Notes: generated from the sequence alone by a model not told the origin. Shown: positions 17,138 through 25,097, counted from the first letter of the stretch. The stretch is DNA of 64,000 bases from Polaribacter sp. Q13 (GCF_016858305.2 NZ_CP074436.1:144001-208000), one strand, 5' to 3'. A program made the numbers and translations.

Positions 17138-17650
17138 ATGAAATCAAAATTACTTCCTATTTTATTATTTTTATTAATACTTTTAAATGGAGTGTTAATC
17201 TTTATGTTGGTAAAAAGACCTCATGAAATTCAAAGAAATAATCCGCAAGAAAATTTTTTGACAGATCAATTACAATTTTCTAAAACTCAAAAAGAAGACT
17301 TTAAAGCTTTAGATGCAGATCATAGAGATTTTATGATGAGTCTAGAAGATACTATAAAAGATCAAAAAGATGTTTTGTTTAGTTCTTTTAATAAAAAAGA
17401 CTTTAATATAGATTCATTAACGGTTAAAATAGGGCTTTTAGAAGCTAAAAAGGACGCTGAAGTTTTTTCTTTTTTTAATAAAGTAAGAGTCATTTGTACA
17501 ACGGAACAAGCAATAAAGTTTGATGAAATAATTAAAGAAGCAATAAGAGGAGGAGACCAAAGACCCCCAAATAATAGAAGAATGCCACCTCCTAGAAATG
17601 ATGGAAGAATGTTGCCTCATGGAAATGAAGGAATGCCACCTAGAAGATAA
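17138..17650 (+). CDS. Periplasmic CpxP/Spy/CnrX-like metal-sensor or chaperone protein
   Basis: A 170-aa protein anchored by one N-terminal helix ('LLPILLFLLILLNGVLIFML', ~5-24). The soluble part is helical and fits the LTxxQ/heavy-metal-sensor fold: 'TDQLQFSKTQKEDFKALDAD', 'HRDFMMSLEDTIKDQKDVLF', 'FFNKVRVICTTEQAIKFDEI'. The tail is Pro/Arg/Gly-rich ('RPPNNRRMPPPRNDGRM') with Met and His that could bind metal. Relatives (CnrX, ZraP, CpxP, Spy) sense metal or misfolded protein in the periplasm and signal through a membrane partner. It is cotranscribed with the one-helix protein. I infer sensor function from context. Confidence 0.75.
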   Translation: MKSKLLPILLFLLILLNGVLIFMLVKRPHEIQRNNPQENFLTDQLQFSKTQKEDFKALDADHRDFMMSLEDTIKDQKDVLFSSFNKKDFNIDSLTVKIGLLEAKKDAEVFSFFNKVRVICTTEQAIKFDEIIKEAIRGGDQRPPNNRRMPPPRNDGRMLPHGNEGMPPRR

Positions 17651-17668
17651 TATTTTAGAAAGTTATAA

Positions 17669-17710
17669 AAAAAGAAAATCCAAAGCAATTAAACTTTGGA
17701 TTTTCTTTTT
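17669..17710. terminator. Bidirectional intrinsic terminator
   Basis: A 17-bp perfect inverted repeat (17669-17685 with 17694-17710) with an 8-nt loop, A-rich on the left and T-rich on the right. It separates the convergent sensor and sulfatase genes. Confidence 0.9.
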
Positions 17711-17726
17711 GTTATTGAATTAGTTT

Positions 17727-19349
17727 CTAATAGGTTTTATTAAATTCCTTAAGAAGTTCTTTTACAATTTCAGGGTTCTGAGCGGCAATATTTATAGATT
17801 CATTCGGGTCATTTTTATGATCGTATAGTTCTATAAATAAAGGTGTATCCTTAGGTTTTCTTCTGTCTTTCCAAACTACAATTCTGTAATCATCAGTTCT
17901 CATAGCGTAGCCCATTACAAACTGCTCAAAAGTTTTTCTATTCCATTTATCTCCCATTTGAGCTTTAATTTTATTCTCTATTTTTACAATTAAAGGCTTA
18001 AAAAAACTAGTTCTAAAAGGAGGTGTAAATGGTCTTGCTGCCCATTCTCTTAAAGCAGGTGTTGGAAATAAACTAAAAGCAGGTTTTTGAGATTTGCTAC
18101 TTGGTCTTTTTAAGATTGGCACTAAACTTTTACCTTCTAAATTACTAGGTATTGATAAACCAGCTAAATCACATAGCGTAGGGTATAAATCAATTAACTC
18201 AACCAAAGCATTTGCTTTTTGGCCTTTTGTTTTATCAGTTACTCCAGGTGCAGAAATAATAAAAGGTACTCTGGTAGCTATTTCGTAATTAGTTGCTTTA
18301 CCCCAATATCCCATTTCTCCAAGATTAAACCCATGATCAGACCAAAAAACAATAATGGTGTTTTCATATTCTCCAGAATCTTTTAAGGCTTGAATCATTT
18401 TACCTACCTGAGCATCTACATAACTAATACAAGCATAATAACCATGACGTAATTTTTTTTGTAAAGGGATGCTAAAATCTCCAGTTTTAGGCATATCTGC
18501 AGAAACACGGACTTCTAAAGATTCAGATAAGCCCATCGCAGCACCATCTTTTGGAGGAGTTACTTGTGTAGCGATTGGTATATCCGCTTCATTATACATA
18601 TCCCAATATTTTTTTGGAGCAATAAAATCTAAATGAGGTTTTTTAAATCCTAAAGCTAAAAACCATGGTTTGTCATCTTTTTTAACCAGATCTTTTAAGG
18701 TTGCAATTGCTGAAAGCGTATTATATCCATCTTCATAAGTTTCATCTGGTACATCTGCATTTTCTGTAACAGGACCTTTTGCTAGCCAATTCTCACGAAT
18801 CATTTTTTCTCCATACTTAGCGTCTAAAGCTATTTTATTTTTTAAATACATTAATTGACTTTCAGGAAGTGCATAACCACCAGAAGTTTTTGGCACATTT
18901 GCATTTACCTTTACTTTTATAGGTTTTCTACTCCAAGACATTTCATCGTCTGTATATTGACCATGAAATACTTTTCCAAGATATACCGTTTCATATCCAT
19001 TTTCTTTAAAATGTTGAGGTAAAGTTACAATACCAGGTCTGTTGGCTCTAAAATCTTGAAATAAATCGATAACGTTAATCGTTTCTGGACGAGCACCTGT
19101 TAGAATACTTGCTCTAGAAGGACCACAAATAGCTTGTTGTACATAGGCTTTATTAAATTGAATACCTTCACTAGCCAACTTGTCTATGTTCGGTGATAAA
19201 ACAACATTAGAACCATAAGTTCCAAGTTCTGCCTTTAAATCATCAACAGCGATAAATAAGACATTTGGTTGTTTTTTCTTTTGAGCGAATCCCGTAAAGG
19301 AAACGAAGACGGATAATAAAAAAATACTTAATAAAAATTTGGTTTTCAT
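17727..19349 (-). CDS. Secreted sulfatase (S1 family, iduronate-2-sulfatase-like)
   Basis: A 540-aa exported sulfatase. A signal peptide ('LLSIFLLSVFVSFTGFAQ') leads to 'NVLFIAVDDLKAELGTYGS' (metal-binding D pair). The formylglycine motif is 'CGPSRASILTG' (C-x-P-S-R type), so it depends on an anaerobic or FGE-type maturase elsewhere. Further marks are 'KPWFLALGFKKPHLDF' and 'VFWSDHGFNLGEMGYWGKAT'. Such enzymes remove sulfate from algal polysaccharides or glycosaminoglycans, usually inside polysaccharide loci. Here no glycosidase or SusCD pair is adjacent. ATG 19349 gives the best signal peptide; in-frame ATGs at 19352 and 19373 are possible. It lies between parts of the ECF regulon but lacks the shared promoter. 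Confidence 0.9.
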   Translation of the reverse strand: MKTKFLLSIFLLSVFVSFTGFAQKKKQPNVLFIAVDDLKAELGTYGSNVVLSPNIDKLASEGIQFNKAYVQQAICGPSRASILTGARPETINVIDLFQDFRANRPGIVTLPQHFKENGYETVYLGKVFHGQYTDDEMSWSRKPIKVKVNANVPKTSGGYALPESQLMYLKNKIALDAKYGEKMIRENWLAKGPVTENADVPDETYEDGYNTLSAIATLKDLVKKDDKPWFLALGFKKPHLDFIAPKKYWDMYNEADIPIATQVTPPKDGAAMGLSESLEVRVSADMPKTGDFSIPLQKKLRHGYYACISYVDAQVGKMIQALKDSGEYENTIIVFWSDHGFNLGEMGYWGKATNYEIATRVPFIISAPGVTDKTKGQKANALVELIDLYPTLCDLAGLSIPSNLEGKSLVPILKRPSSKSQKPAFSLFPTPALREWAARPFTPPFRTSFFKPLIVKIENKIKAQMGDKWNRKTFEQFVMGYAMRTDDYRIVVWKDRRKPKDTPLFIELYDHKNDPNESINIAAQNPEIVKELLKEFNKTY

Positions 19350-19735
19350 CATGGAAATGTTTGAACAATTCATAGTATATATTAAAATAGTAATTAGAGT
19401 ATAAATTTTAAAAAAAAGGATGGTAAAAACTTCTTTAATATTACCTTAATATATAGGTATTTTACCCTCATTTAATTGGTGTAAAAATTAAGTTATTCAC
19501 ATAAAAAAATATTTTTTTTATGGAATTATAAATACAATATGCATTTATTTCACATACATATAATTTTTATAGTGTTTTTTGATAAAATAAATCAACGTAT
19601 TTATTTGTATTTAATTGATTTTTAGAGGTTTTTATAATTAGCTATTTATGTTAAATGTTAAAATAAAGTTAACGTGCGCAAGTTTTTAAAAAGAGTGACA
19701 TCTAAACTTTTATAAACTTAATAAATAGATTTAGG
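19350..19735. other. 386-bp AT-rich divergent intergenic region
   Basis: It separates the sulfatase from the EF-hand gene. Apart from promoter P2 at its right end, it is a low-complexity AT-rich sequence with short A and T runs. No open frame of note and no clear sulfatase promoter could be picked. Confidence 0.5.
19677..19706 (+). promoter_or_regulatory. ECF-type promoter P2
   Basis: CGCAAGTTTTT at 19677-19687 and CATCTAAA at 19699-19706, again 22 bp apart start to start. It lies 29 bp upstream of the EF-hand gene, in a common arrangement with P1, P3 and P4. Confidence 0.8.
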
Positions 19736-20029
19736 ATGAAAAAATCAACAAATAAAATTTTAGCAGTTATAATCGTTTCTTTAGGATTGTCTGCATCCAC
19801 TTTTGCACAGGCAGGTAATTCTGATGAGCGTCCAAAAGGACCTCCAACTTTTAAGCAACTTCTTAAAGATTTGGATGCAAATGAAGATGGTAAAATTTCT
19901 TTAAAAGAAGTTAAAGGGCCTTTAGCAAAAGATTTTAAAAAAATTGATACAGATGAAGATGGTTTTTTATCAGAAAAAGAAATAAAAAATGCACCGAAAC
20001 CAGAAAGAAAACAAAGACCAAGAAATTAA
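19736..20029 (+). CDS. Secreted EF-hand pair protein
   Basis: A 97-aa exported protein. The signal peptide ('KILAVIIVSLGLSASTFAQA') is followed by two EF-hand calcium loops: 'DANEDGKISLKE' (47-58) and 'DTDEDGFLSEKE' (71-82). Both keep the 1, 3, 5, 9 and 12 ligands and the central Gly. The link between them, 'VKGPLAKDFKKI', recurs nearly unchanged in the C-terminal EF-hand pair of the YHYH protein at 21735. It is the first gene behind P2 and lies 19 bp before CotH. It probably binds calcium in the periplasm; the partner is unknown. Confidence 0.85.
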   Translation: MKKSTNKILAVIIVSLGLSASTFAQAGNSDERPKGPPTFKQLLKDLDANEDGKISLKEVKGPLAKDFKKIDTDEDGFLSEKEIKNAPKPERKQRPRN

Positions 20030-20048
20030 AAATAAAAATCAATCAATT

Positions 20049-21500
20049 ATGAAAAATTTTAAAACTCAACTGTTCTCATTATTTATTATACTCATTATTT
20101 TTTCGTGTACGAGTGATGATGTTGCGGATGTTACAGATGTTGTAGAAGAAGATGATACTGAAGTTGCTATAGTAATAGATGATACAGATTTTGAAGCTAC
20201 AGATTGGACTAGCGAAACACATAGTAAAGATGTAGATCCTAATCTAGAGGAAGTGTTTGAAGATAATACGGTAAAAAGATTAGATCTTGTAATTACGGAA
20301 GAAAGATGGCAAACAATGTTAGATGATATGACAAATCTTTATGGAACATTTGGAGGGACTTCTACAGGTGCTGGAGGACCTGGAGCAGGTGGTCCAGGTG
20401 GTGCTACTGCAGGTATAGATGAAGACCCAATTTTTGTACCCGGAGAAGTTTTTTACGAAGGCAAAGAATGGTATCGTGTAGGTTTGCGTTTTAAGGGGAA
20501 TTCTAGTTTAAAATCTAGCTGGGAAGCAGGTATTTTAAAATTATCATTCAAATTAGATTTTGATGAATTTGAAGATGATTATCCGCAGATAAAAAATCAA
20601 CGTTTTTACGGAATTAAAAAGCTAAGTCTTAAAAACAATTATAATGATGCTTCTATGTTACGAGAAAAAGTAGCAGCAGATGTGTTTAGAAATGCTGGTT
20701 TAGCAGCATCTCACACCGCTTTTTATACGGTTTATGTAGATCATGGAGATGGACCTCAATATTTTGGATTGTACACTTTGGTAGAAGAAGTAGATGGTTC
20801 TGTGTTAGACACTCAATTTTCTGATGATAACGGAAATTTATACAAACCAGATGGTGATGCAGCTACTTTTGCAAGCGGTACTTTTGATGAAGATGAATAT
20901 GTAAAGAAAAATAACGAGGATGAAGCCGATTTCTCTGATGTACAAAGCTTGTTAACTGTTTTACATGATGGAACTAGAACTACAGACCCTGCAGCTTGGA
21001 GAGCAAGTTTAGATGCCGTTTTTGATACAGATGTATTCTTAAAATATTTAGCAGTAAATACCGTTATTCAAAATTGGGATACTTATGGTAGAATGACACA
21101 TAATTACTTCTTATATAATGATCCTGATACTAGTAAATTAACTTGGATTCCTTGGGATAATAATGAAGCTTTAGAAACTGGAAATGGACAAGGTGCTTTG
21201 TCTTTAAATTTCTCTGAATTAAATGCTGCACAATGGCCAATTATAGGGTATTTATATCAAGATGATGTTTACAAAGCAAAATATGATGCGTATGTAAAAG
21301 AAGTTGTAGAGAATTCATTTGAAGAAAGTACAATGCAAGCATTGTATACAAGCTATGCGGCTTTAGTGGAGGAATATGCAAATGCAGAAGTATCTGGCTA
21401 TACTTTTTTAAGTAACAGTTCAAGTTTTCAGTCTGCTATTAGTCAATTAAAAAGTCATGTTAGCTCTAGAAAAGCAGCAGTAGAAAGTTATTTAGATTAA
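20049..21500 (+). CDS. CotH-family lipoprotein (putative secretory protein kinase fold)
   Basis: A 483-aa lipoprotein (lipobox 'LFIILIIFSC', Cys ~18). An acidic linker and a Gly-rich insert ('GGPGAGGPGGA', ~105-125) precede the CotH domain. That domain shows 'GLRFKGNSSLKSSWEAGILK', 'KKLSLKNNYNDASMLREKVA' and 'YFGLYTLVEEVDGSVL', then 'FLKYLAVNTVIQNWDTYGR' and 'TWIPWDNNEAL' (the Asp corresponds to the active-site region). CotH of Bacillus phosphorylates spore coat proteins; bacterial relatives outside spores are uncharacterised. ATG 20049 is chosen because it opens the signal peptide, though the frame is open upstream. Cotranscribed with the EF-hand gene. Confidence 0.88.
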   Translation: MKNFKTQLFSLFIILIIFSCTSDDVADVTDVVEEDDTEVAIVIDDTDFEATDWTSETHSKDVDPNLEEVFEDNTVKRLDLVITEERWQTMLDDMTNLYGTFGGTSTGAGGPGAGGPGGATAGIDEDPIFVPGEVFYEGKEWYRVGLRFKGNSSLKSSWEAGILKLSFKLDFDEFEDDYPQIKNQRFYGIKKLSLKNNYNDASMLREKVAADVFRNAGLAASHTAFYTVYVDHGDGPQYFGLYTLVEEVDGSVLDTQFSDDNGNLYKPDGDAATFASGTFDEDEYVKKNNEDEADFSDVQSLLTVLHDGTRTTDPAAWRASLDAVFDTDVFLKYLAVNTVIQNWDTYGRMTHNYFLYNDPDTSKLTWIPWDNNEALETGNGQGALSLNFSELNAAQWPIIGYLYQDDVYKAKYDAYVKEVVENSFEESTMQALYTSYAALVEEYANAEVSGYTFLSNSSSFQSAISQLKSHVSSRKAAVESYLD

Positions 21501-21531
21501 ATAAAAAAGTATTTGAATTTGGTTAATAATG

Positions 21532-21563
21532 AAAAGCTTCGTGAGCAATTGCGAGGCTTTTTT
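21532..21563 (+). terminator. Intrinsic terminator after CotH
   Basis: A stem of 8-9 bp (left arm 21533-21541, right arm starting 21552) with a G-T pair, followed by seven T. It ends the EF-hand-CotH unit, so the next gene depends on P3. Confidence 0.75.
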
Positions 21564-21684
21564 ATGTTAAATCAACAACCTAGATAAGGATAGCTAGTAT
21601 GCAGCCAAAACAAATACTTTTCATTTCGAATCAAGCCTCGGTGAATTAAACCTTGGCTATCACACTGCGATTAAAGTTAAAAAA

Positions 21685-21714
21685 CGCAAGTTTTTATCAA
21701 ATAAGACATCTAAA
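21685..21714 (+). promoter_or_regulatory. ECF-type promoter P3
   Basis: CGCAAGTTTTT at 21685-21695 and CATCTAAA at 21707-21714, spacing 22 bp start to start. It lies 20 bp upstream of the YHYH/EF-hand gene. The bases after the -10 box ('CTTTTATAAA') are the same as after P2. Confidence 0.8.
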
Positions 21715-21734
21715 CTTTTATAAAACCATTTAAG

Positions 21735-22847
21735 ATGATAAAAAAATATTTTATTCCAATAATAGCGAGCGTTCTTTTATTAGGATGTAAAAGTAAAGTG
21801 ACAAATAGTGCACTCATTCATAAAGATGAAACAGAAAGTCATACAGATGTAAAAACAGATTATTTTGATTCCTATGTTTTAAGTAGTCCCATTTATGGAA
21901 CAGAAACAGTAGTAACCGTAAAAGGAGGTGAACGTAAAATGGTAACAAATGCATTGCCAAATCATAGAACGGGAGCTTTTCCAAGAAAAGGAAATCCGAA
22001 TACAATTTCTGCTCAAGACAAAGCATACACATTTACTTTAAATCCAAAATATACAGGAAAACCGACTTGGGTTAGAGAGCCAGGTATTGCTTTAAATGGT
22101 GTAAAATTTGAACCCGGAACCGCAGAAGTGGTGGTTTGTGAAACAGGTGAGAATTATAGAGTAGAAGCTTTTCAAGACAAGATAGATTTAGGTCTCGATT
22201 TTAACCATGCACATGTGCAACCTACAGGAGAATATCATTATCATGGTACTCCAACCTCTGTAATTGAAGAGTTTGATGCAGGAAAAGATTTGGTACACGT
22301 TGGTTTTGCACATGATGGATTTCCTATTTATTATTCTAAAAGTAGCGTTTATAAACCAAGTTATAAATTATTAGAGGGCACCCGAGAAGGAGAAGATTGT
22401 GTTTATACAAATCCTAAGCAAACCATAAAAATGGATGTGAACGATGATCATGATGGAACTTTTGGTTCTGATTTTGAGTATATCGTGGGTTCAGGAGATT
22501 TAGATGAATGTAACGGTATTACAATTGACGGTAAGTACATGTATTTAGTAACAAATGAGTTTCCGTATGTAAGCCGTTGTTTAATGGGAGAAGTAAAACA
22601 AGAAGAGCGCCGAGGACCATCTAGAAATGGAAATGAAGACAGAAATGGTGGAGCGCGTAAAAACTTTAATGAGTTGTTAGAAATGATGGATACAGACAAA
22701 GACGGTAAATTATCTAAAACCGAAGTAAAAGGTCCGTTAAAACTACAGTTTTCTAAAGTTGATACCAATAAAGACGGCTTTTTAACGAAAGAGGAATTGG
22801 GAAATGTTGGGCAAAGACGAGAACAAAGATTACTTAAACACAATTAA
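21735..22847 (+). CDS. YHYH-domain lipoprotein with C-terminal EF-hand pair
   Basis: A 370-aa lipoprotein (lipobox 'ASVLLLGC'). The YHYH domain (~60-285) contains 'GVKFEPGTAEV', 'DFNHAHVQPTGEYHYHGTP' and 'HVGFAHDGFPIYYSK'. The His-rich segments suggest a metal site, but the domain's function is not established. After a basic linker (~285-305) come two EF-hand loops, 'DTDKDGKLSKTE' and 'DTNKDGFLTKEE', joined by 'VKGPLKLQFSKV', close to the free EF-hand protein at 19736. Domain fusion links the two genes functionally. Transcribed from P3. Confidence 0.85.
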   Translation: MIKKYFIPIIASVLLLGCKSKVTNSALIHKDETESHTDVKTDYFDSYVLSSPIYGTETVVTVKGGERKMVTNALPNHRTGAFPRKGNPNTISAQDKAYTFTLNPKYTGKPTWVREPGIALNGVKFEPGTAEVVVCETGENYRVEAFQDKIDLGLDFNHAHVQPTGEYHYHGTPTSVIEEFDAGKDLVHVGFAHDGFPIYYSKSSVYKPSYKLLEGTREGEDCVYTNPKQTIKMDVNDDHDGTFGSDFEYIVGSGDLDECNGITIDGKYMYLVTNEFPYVSRCLMGEVKQEERRGPSRNGNEDRNGGARKNFNELLEMMDTDKDGKLSKTEVKGPLKLQFSKVDTNKDGFLTKEELGNVGQRREQRLLKHN

Positions 22848-22858
22848 AAAAAATAAAA

Positions 22859-22888
22859 CGCAAGTTTTGTTTTAATTAAGCATCTAAA
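22859..22888 (+). promoter_or_regulatory. ECF-type promoter P4
   Basis: CGCAAGTTTTG at 22859-22869 and CATCTAAA at 22881-22888, spacing 22 bp start to start. It lies 27 bp upstream of the second YHYH gene. It would drive the YHYH-MORN-SCO1 operon. Confidence 0.78.
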
Positions 22889-22915
22889 TATAAAACACTA
22901 AAAAACCATTAAAAA

Positions 22916-23710
22916 ATGAAAAACCAATTTATCAAAACCACAATACTTTTAGCAATACTTTTTACAGGAATAGTTTCTTGTAGCTCAGATGCAGATGATA
23001 ACCTTACGGAAGAAGTAGAAGAAGTAGTGGAACAAGAAGAAACAACAGGTACATTACATAATGCTTTTGCAGAGTTTGATGTAGACGAAACAACAATTTA
23101 TCTTTCAGGATCAAATGTAGTAATAGAAACTACAGGTTTACCAAATCACAAAACCCCTTATTGGAGCGAAAGTCACCCATTATATATAGCTCCAACAGTT
23201 ACAAGTGAAGCTCAAATGACACCAACTAGAATTGATACTTCTAATAGAGATAATTCAAGTACTTTAACGGTCTCTCAAAATGCTAGTTTAGCAAGTGCAA
23301 CAACAGCAACACAATTAGGTGCAATTGGTATTGCTGTAAGTGGTGCTTATCTTTATAATGATCAAGAAGGAAATGGTGCTTTAGATGCTGCAGCAGGAAG
23401 TTTAGATTATTCGGGTGCACATATTGGCCCAACAGATTATCACTATCATTTAGAGCCTTTAGCTTTCTCTGATGACGATGATAAATTAAATGGTATTATT
23501 TCTGATGGTTTTTTTATCTATGGAAGAAAATGTAATTCTACAGGAACCTATCCTACAGATTTAGATACTTCTGGCGGTCATACAAGTACAACACAACATA
23601 CAACAATAGCAGAATATCATTATCATATTATTAACGAATTATATACAACAACAGGAAGATATCTTGTTTTTCCTGGCCCATATAAAGGAACACCTAATGC
23701 AATTAGATAA
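22916..23710 (+). CDS. YHYH-domain lipoprotein
   Basis: A 264-aa lipoprotein (lipobox 'FTGIVSC', Cys ~22) with an acidic linker, then a YHYH domain. The signature appears twice: 'GPTDYHYHLEP' (~178-188) and 'IAEYHYHIIN' (~231-240). Also seen are 'AIGIAVSGAYLYNDQEGNGA' and 'NGIISDGFFIYGRK', which recur in the family. It is only distantly related to the YHYH protein at 21735. It ends inside the start of the MORN gene (14-bp overlap). Function unknown; repeated His residues suggest metal binding. Confidence 0.85.
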   Translation: MKNQFIKTTILLAILFTGIVSCSSDADDNLTEEVEEVVEQEETTGTLHNAFAEFDVDETTIYLSGSNVVIETTGLPNHKTPYWSESHPLYIAPTVTSEAQMTPTRIDTSNRDNSSTLTVSQNASLASATTATQLGAIGIAVSGAYLYNDQEGNGALDAAAGSLDYSGAHIGPTDYHYHLEPLAFSDDDDKLNGIISDGFFIYGRKCNSTGTYPTDLDTSGGHTSTTQHTTIAEYHYHIINELYTTTGRYLVFPGPYKGTPNAIR

Positions 23711-24305
23711 ATATATTTTTTTAGTATTTATATGTGTTTTTGGTAGTTGTAATAAACAGACTACCAAAAACATATCTATTACGGATACTATAGAAATTGT
23801 AAACGTTCTTATTCCCAAAGAACAAGTAATATTGAATCCTCTAAAAGGACAATGGTTTTACAAAGACCAACCTTTTAATGGCTATGCTATTACTTATAAT
23901 AAGAATGAAGTTTTATCTGAAAAAACTGGTTTTTTTAATGGAAAAAGGCAAGGGGAAATGTTTAAATATTTTGATGATGGAACTATAAAAATGGAAGCAC
24001 ATTATGTTCAAAATAAATTACATGGTTTAAAGTTGCATTATTTTAAAAATGGTAATATTTATTTAGAATCTAATTATGTCAACGGAAAAAAGCATGGAAT
24101 TCAAAAAACATGGTTTATAAACGGGCAATTAGCAAAACGGAAAAATTTAACAGACGGAAAAGAAAATGGTTTGCAACAAGCTTGGTTGCAAAACGGAAAA
24201 ATTTACGTTAATTATGAAGCTAAAAATGGAAGAACTTTTGGCTTACAAAGAGCAAATTTATGTTACCAATTAAAAGATGAAAAAGTTGCAGAAAAGAGTA
24301 AGTAG
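23697..24305 (+). CDS. MORN/YwqK-like repeat lipoprotein
   Basis: A 202-aa lipoprotein (lipobox 'ICVFGSC'). Four to five MORN-like (toxin_YwqK) repeats follow: 'NGKRQGEMFKYFDDGTIKME', 'NKLHGLKLHYFKNGNIYLES', 'NGKKHGIQKTWFINGQLAKR', 'DGKENGLQQAWLQNGKIYVN'. These beta-hairpin repeats form an extended scaffold. Despite the common YwqK 'antitoxin' label, no toxin is present, so a structural or binding role is likelier. ATG 23697 overlaps the YHYH gene by 14 bp, and the gene itself overlaps SCO1 by 29 bp: three genes are tightly coupled. Confidence 0.8.
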   Translation: MQLDKYIFLVFICVFGSCNKQTTKNISITDTIEIVNVLIPKEQVILNPLKGQWFYKDQPFNGYAITYNKNEVLSEKTGFFNGKRQGEMFKYFDDGTIKMEAHYVQNKLHGLKLHYFKNGNIYLESNYVNGKKHGIQKTWFINGQLAKRKNLTDGKENGLQQAWLQNGKIYVNYEAKNGRTFGLQRANLCYQLKDEKVAEKSK

Positions 24306-24951
24306 ATTTTTTTTATTATTGATTATAGTAATATCAATCAGTTGTAAAAATACAAAGAAAGAAACCGTTTTAAGTAGAGTAGATGCTTTGCCTTATTATA
24401 ACGGAGCTTCTTTTACTCCAAAATGGATAGATGCTAATAGTGATGAATTAAAATCTTTTCACACCATTCCAGAATTTAGTTTAACAGATCAGGATGGAGA
24501 AAATATCACTCAGAAAACATTTGAGAATAAAATTTATGTTGCAGATTTTTTCTTTACTACTTGTCCTGGTATTTGTCCAATGATGACAAAAAACATGACA
24601 CTTGTACAAGATGCTTTTAAAGATGATACTAGTGTTTTAATGTTATCTCATTCAGTAACTCCTTCTATCGATTCTGTAGCGCAATTAAAAAAATATGCAA
24701 TAGATAAAAATATTGGTGAGAATTGGCATTTGGTTACAGGTGATAAAAAAGAAATTTACGATTTAGGTAGACAGTCTTATTTTGTTGAAGAAGACTTAGG
24801 AGAACCAAAAGGAATCGATGATTTTTTACATACGGAGAACTTTATTCTTATCGATAAGCAAAAACACATTAGAGGTATTTATAACGGTTTAAATAAAAAT
24901 TCTGTAAAACAATTAATTGCTGATATTAAAACGCTGCAATTAGAGCAGTAA
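24277..24951 (+). CDS. SCO1/SenC/PrrC family copper protein
   Basis: A 224-aa lipoprotein (Cys ~23) with a thioredoxin fold. The copper ligands are intact: 'TTCPGICPMM' (C96, C100) and 'FLHTENFILID' (H185). SCO proteins deliver copper or reduce cysteines for the Cu-A centre of cytochrome c oxidase, but non-oxidase copper roles are known. No oxidase gene is near; instead it ends an operon of YHYH and MORN lipoproteins behind P4. This is the best clue that the regulon handles copper or redox stress. Confidence 0.9.
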   Translation: MKKLQKRVSRFFLLLIIVISISCKNTKKETVLSRVDALPYYNGASFTPKWIDANSDELKSFHTIPEFSLTDQDGENITQKTFENKIYVADFFFTTCPGICPMMTKNMTLVQDAFKDDTSVLMLSHSVTPSIDSVAQLKKYAIDKNIGENWHLVTGDKKEIYDLGRQSYFVEEDLGEPKGIDDFLHTENFILIDKQKHIRGIYNGLNKNSVKQLIADIKTLQLEQ

Positions 24952-24985
24952 TTTTTAAAAAGAGTCTGTCTAAAAAAGATAAGCT

Positions 24986-25068
24986 TGTCATGCTGAACTC
25001 GTTTCATTATCTTAAACTACGGAATTTCAATGTTTATAAGAATCTGAAATAAATAATTCAGATTGACA
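24986..25068. repeat. Interspersed repeat (TGTCAT/TTGACA-bounded), copy A
   Basis: Bounded by TGTCA and TGACA. The left part 'TGTCATGCTGAACTCGTTTC' and right part 'AATTCAGATTGACA' recur, in reverse orientation and with decay, at 57270-57353. It is a flavobacterial intergenic repeat of non-autonomous type and holds no gene. Confidence 0.6.
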
Positions 25069-25097
25069 AAAATGCTACTTTTTAGATGACTTCTTTT

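Noticed and set aside
17727..19349. Sulfatase as a member of the ECF regulon
   Set aside because: It lies among the regulon genes, but its upstream region (19350-19640) holds no CGCAAG/CATCTAAA pair on the minus strand.
23697..24305. YwqK-type antitoxin of a toxin-antitoxin pair
   Set aside because: The repeats fit the MORN/YwqK profile, but the protein is a lipoprotein and neither neighbour resembles a toxin.
24952..25097. Fifth copy of the ECF promoter (TTTAGATG near 25083 on the minus strand)
   Set aside because: The CATCTAAA reverse complement is present, but no CGCAAGTTTT partner lies 22 bp away, and it precedes no gene start.
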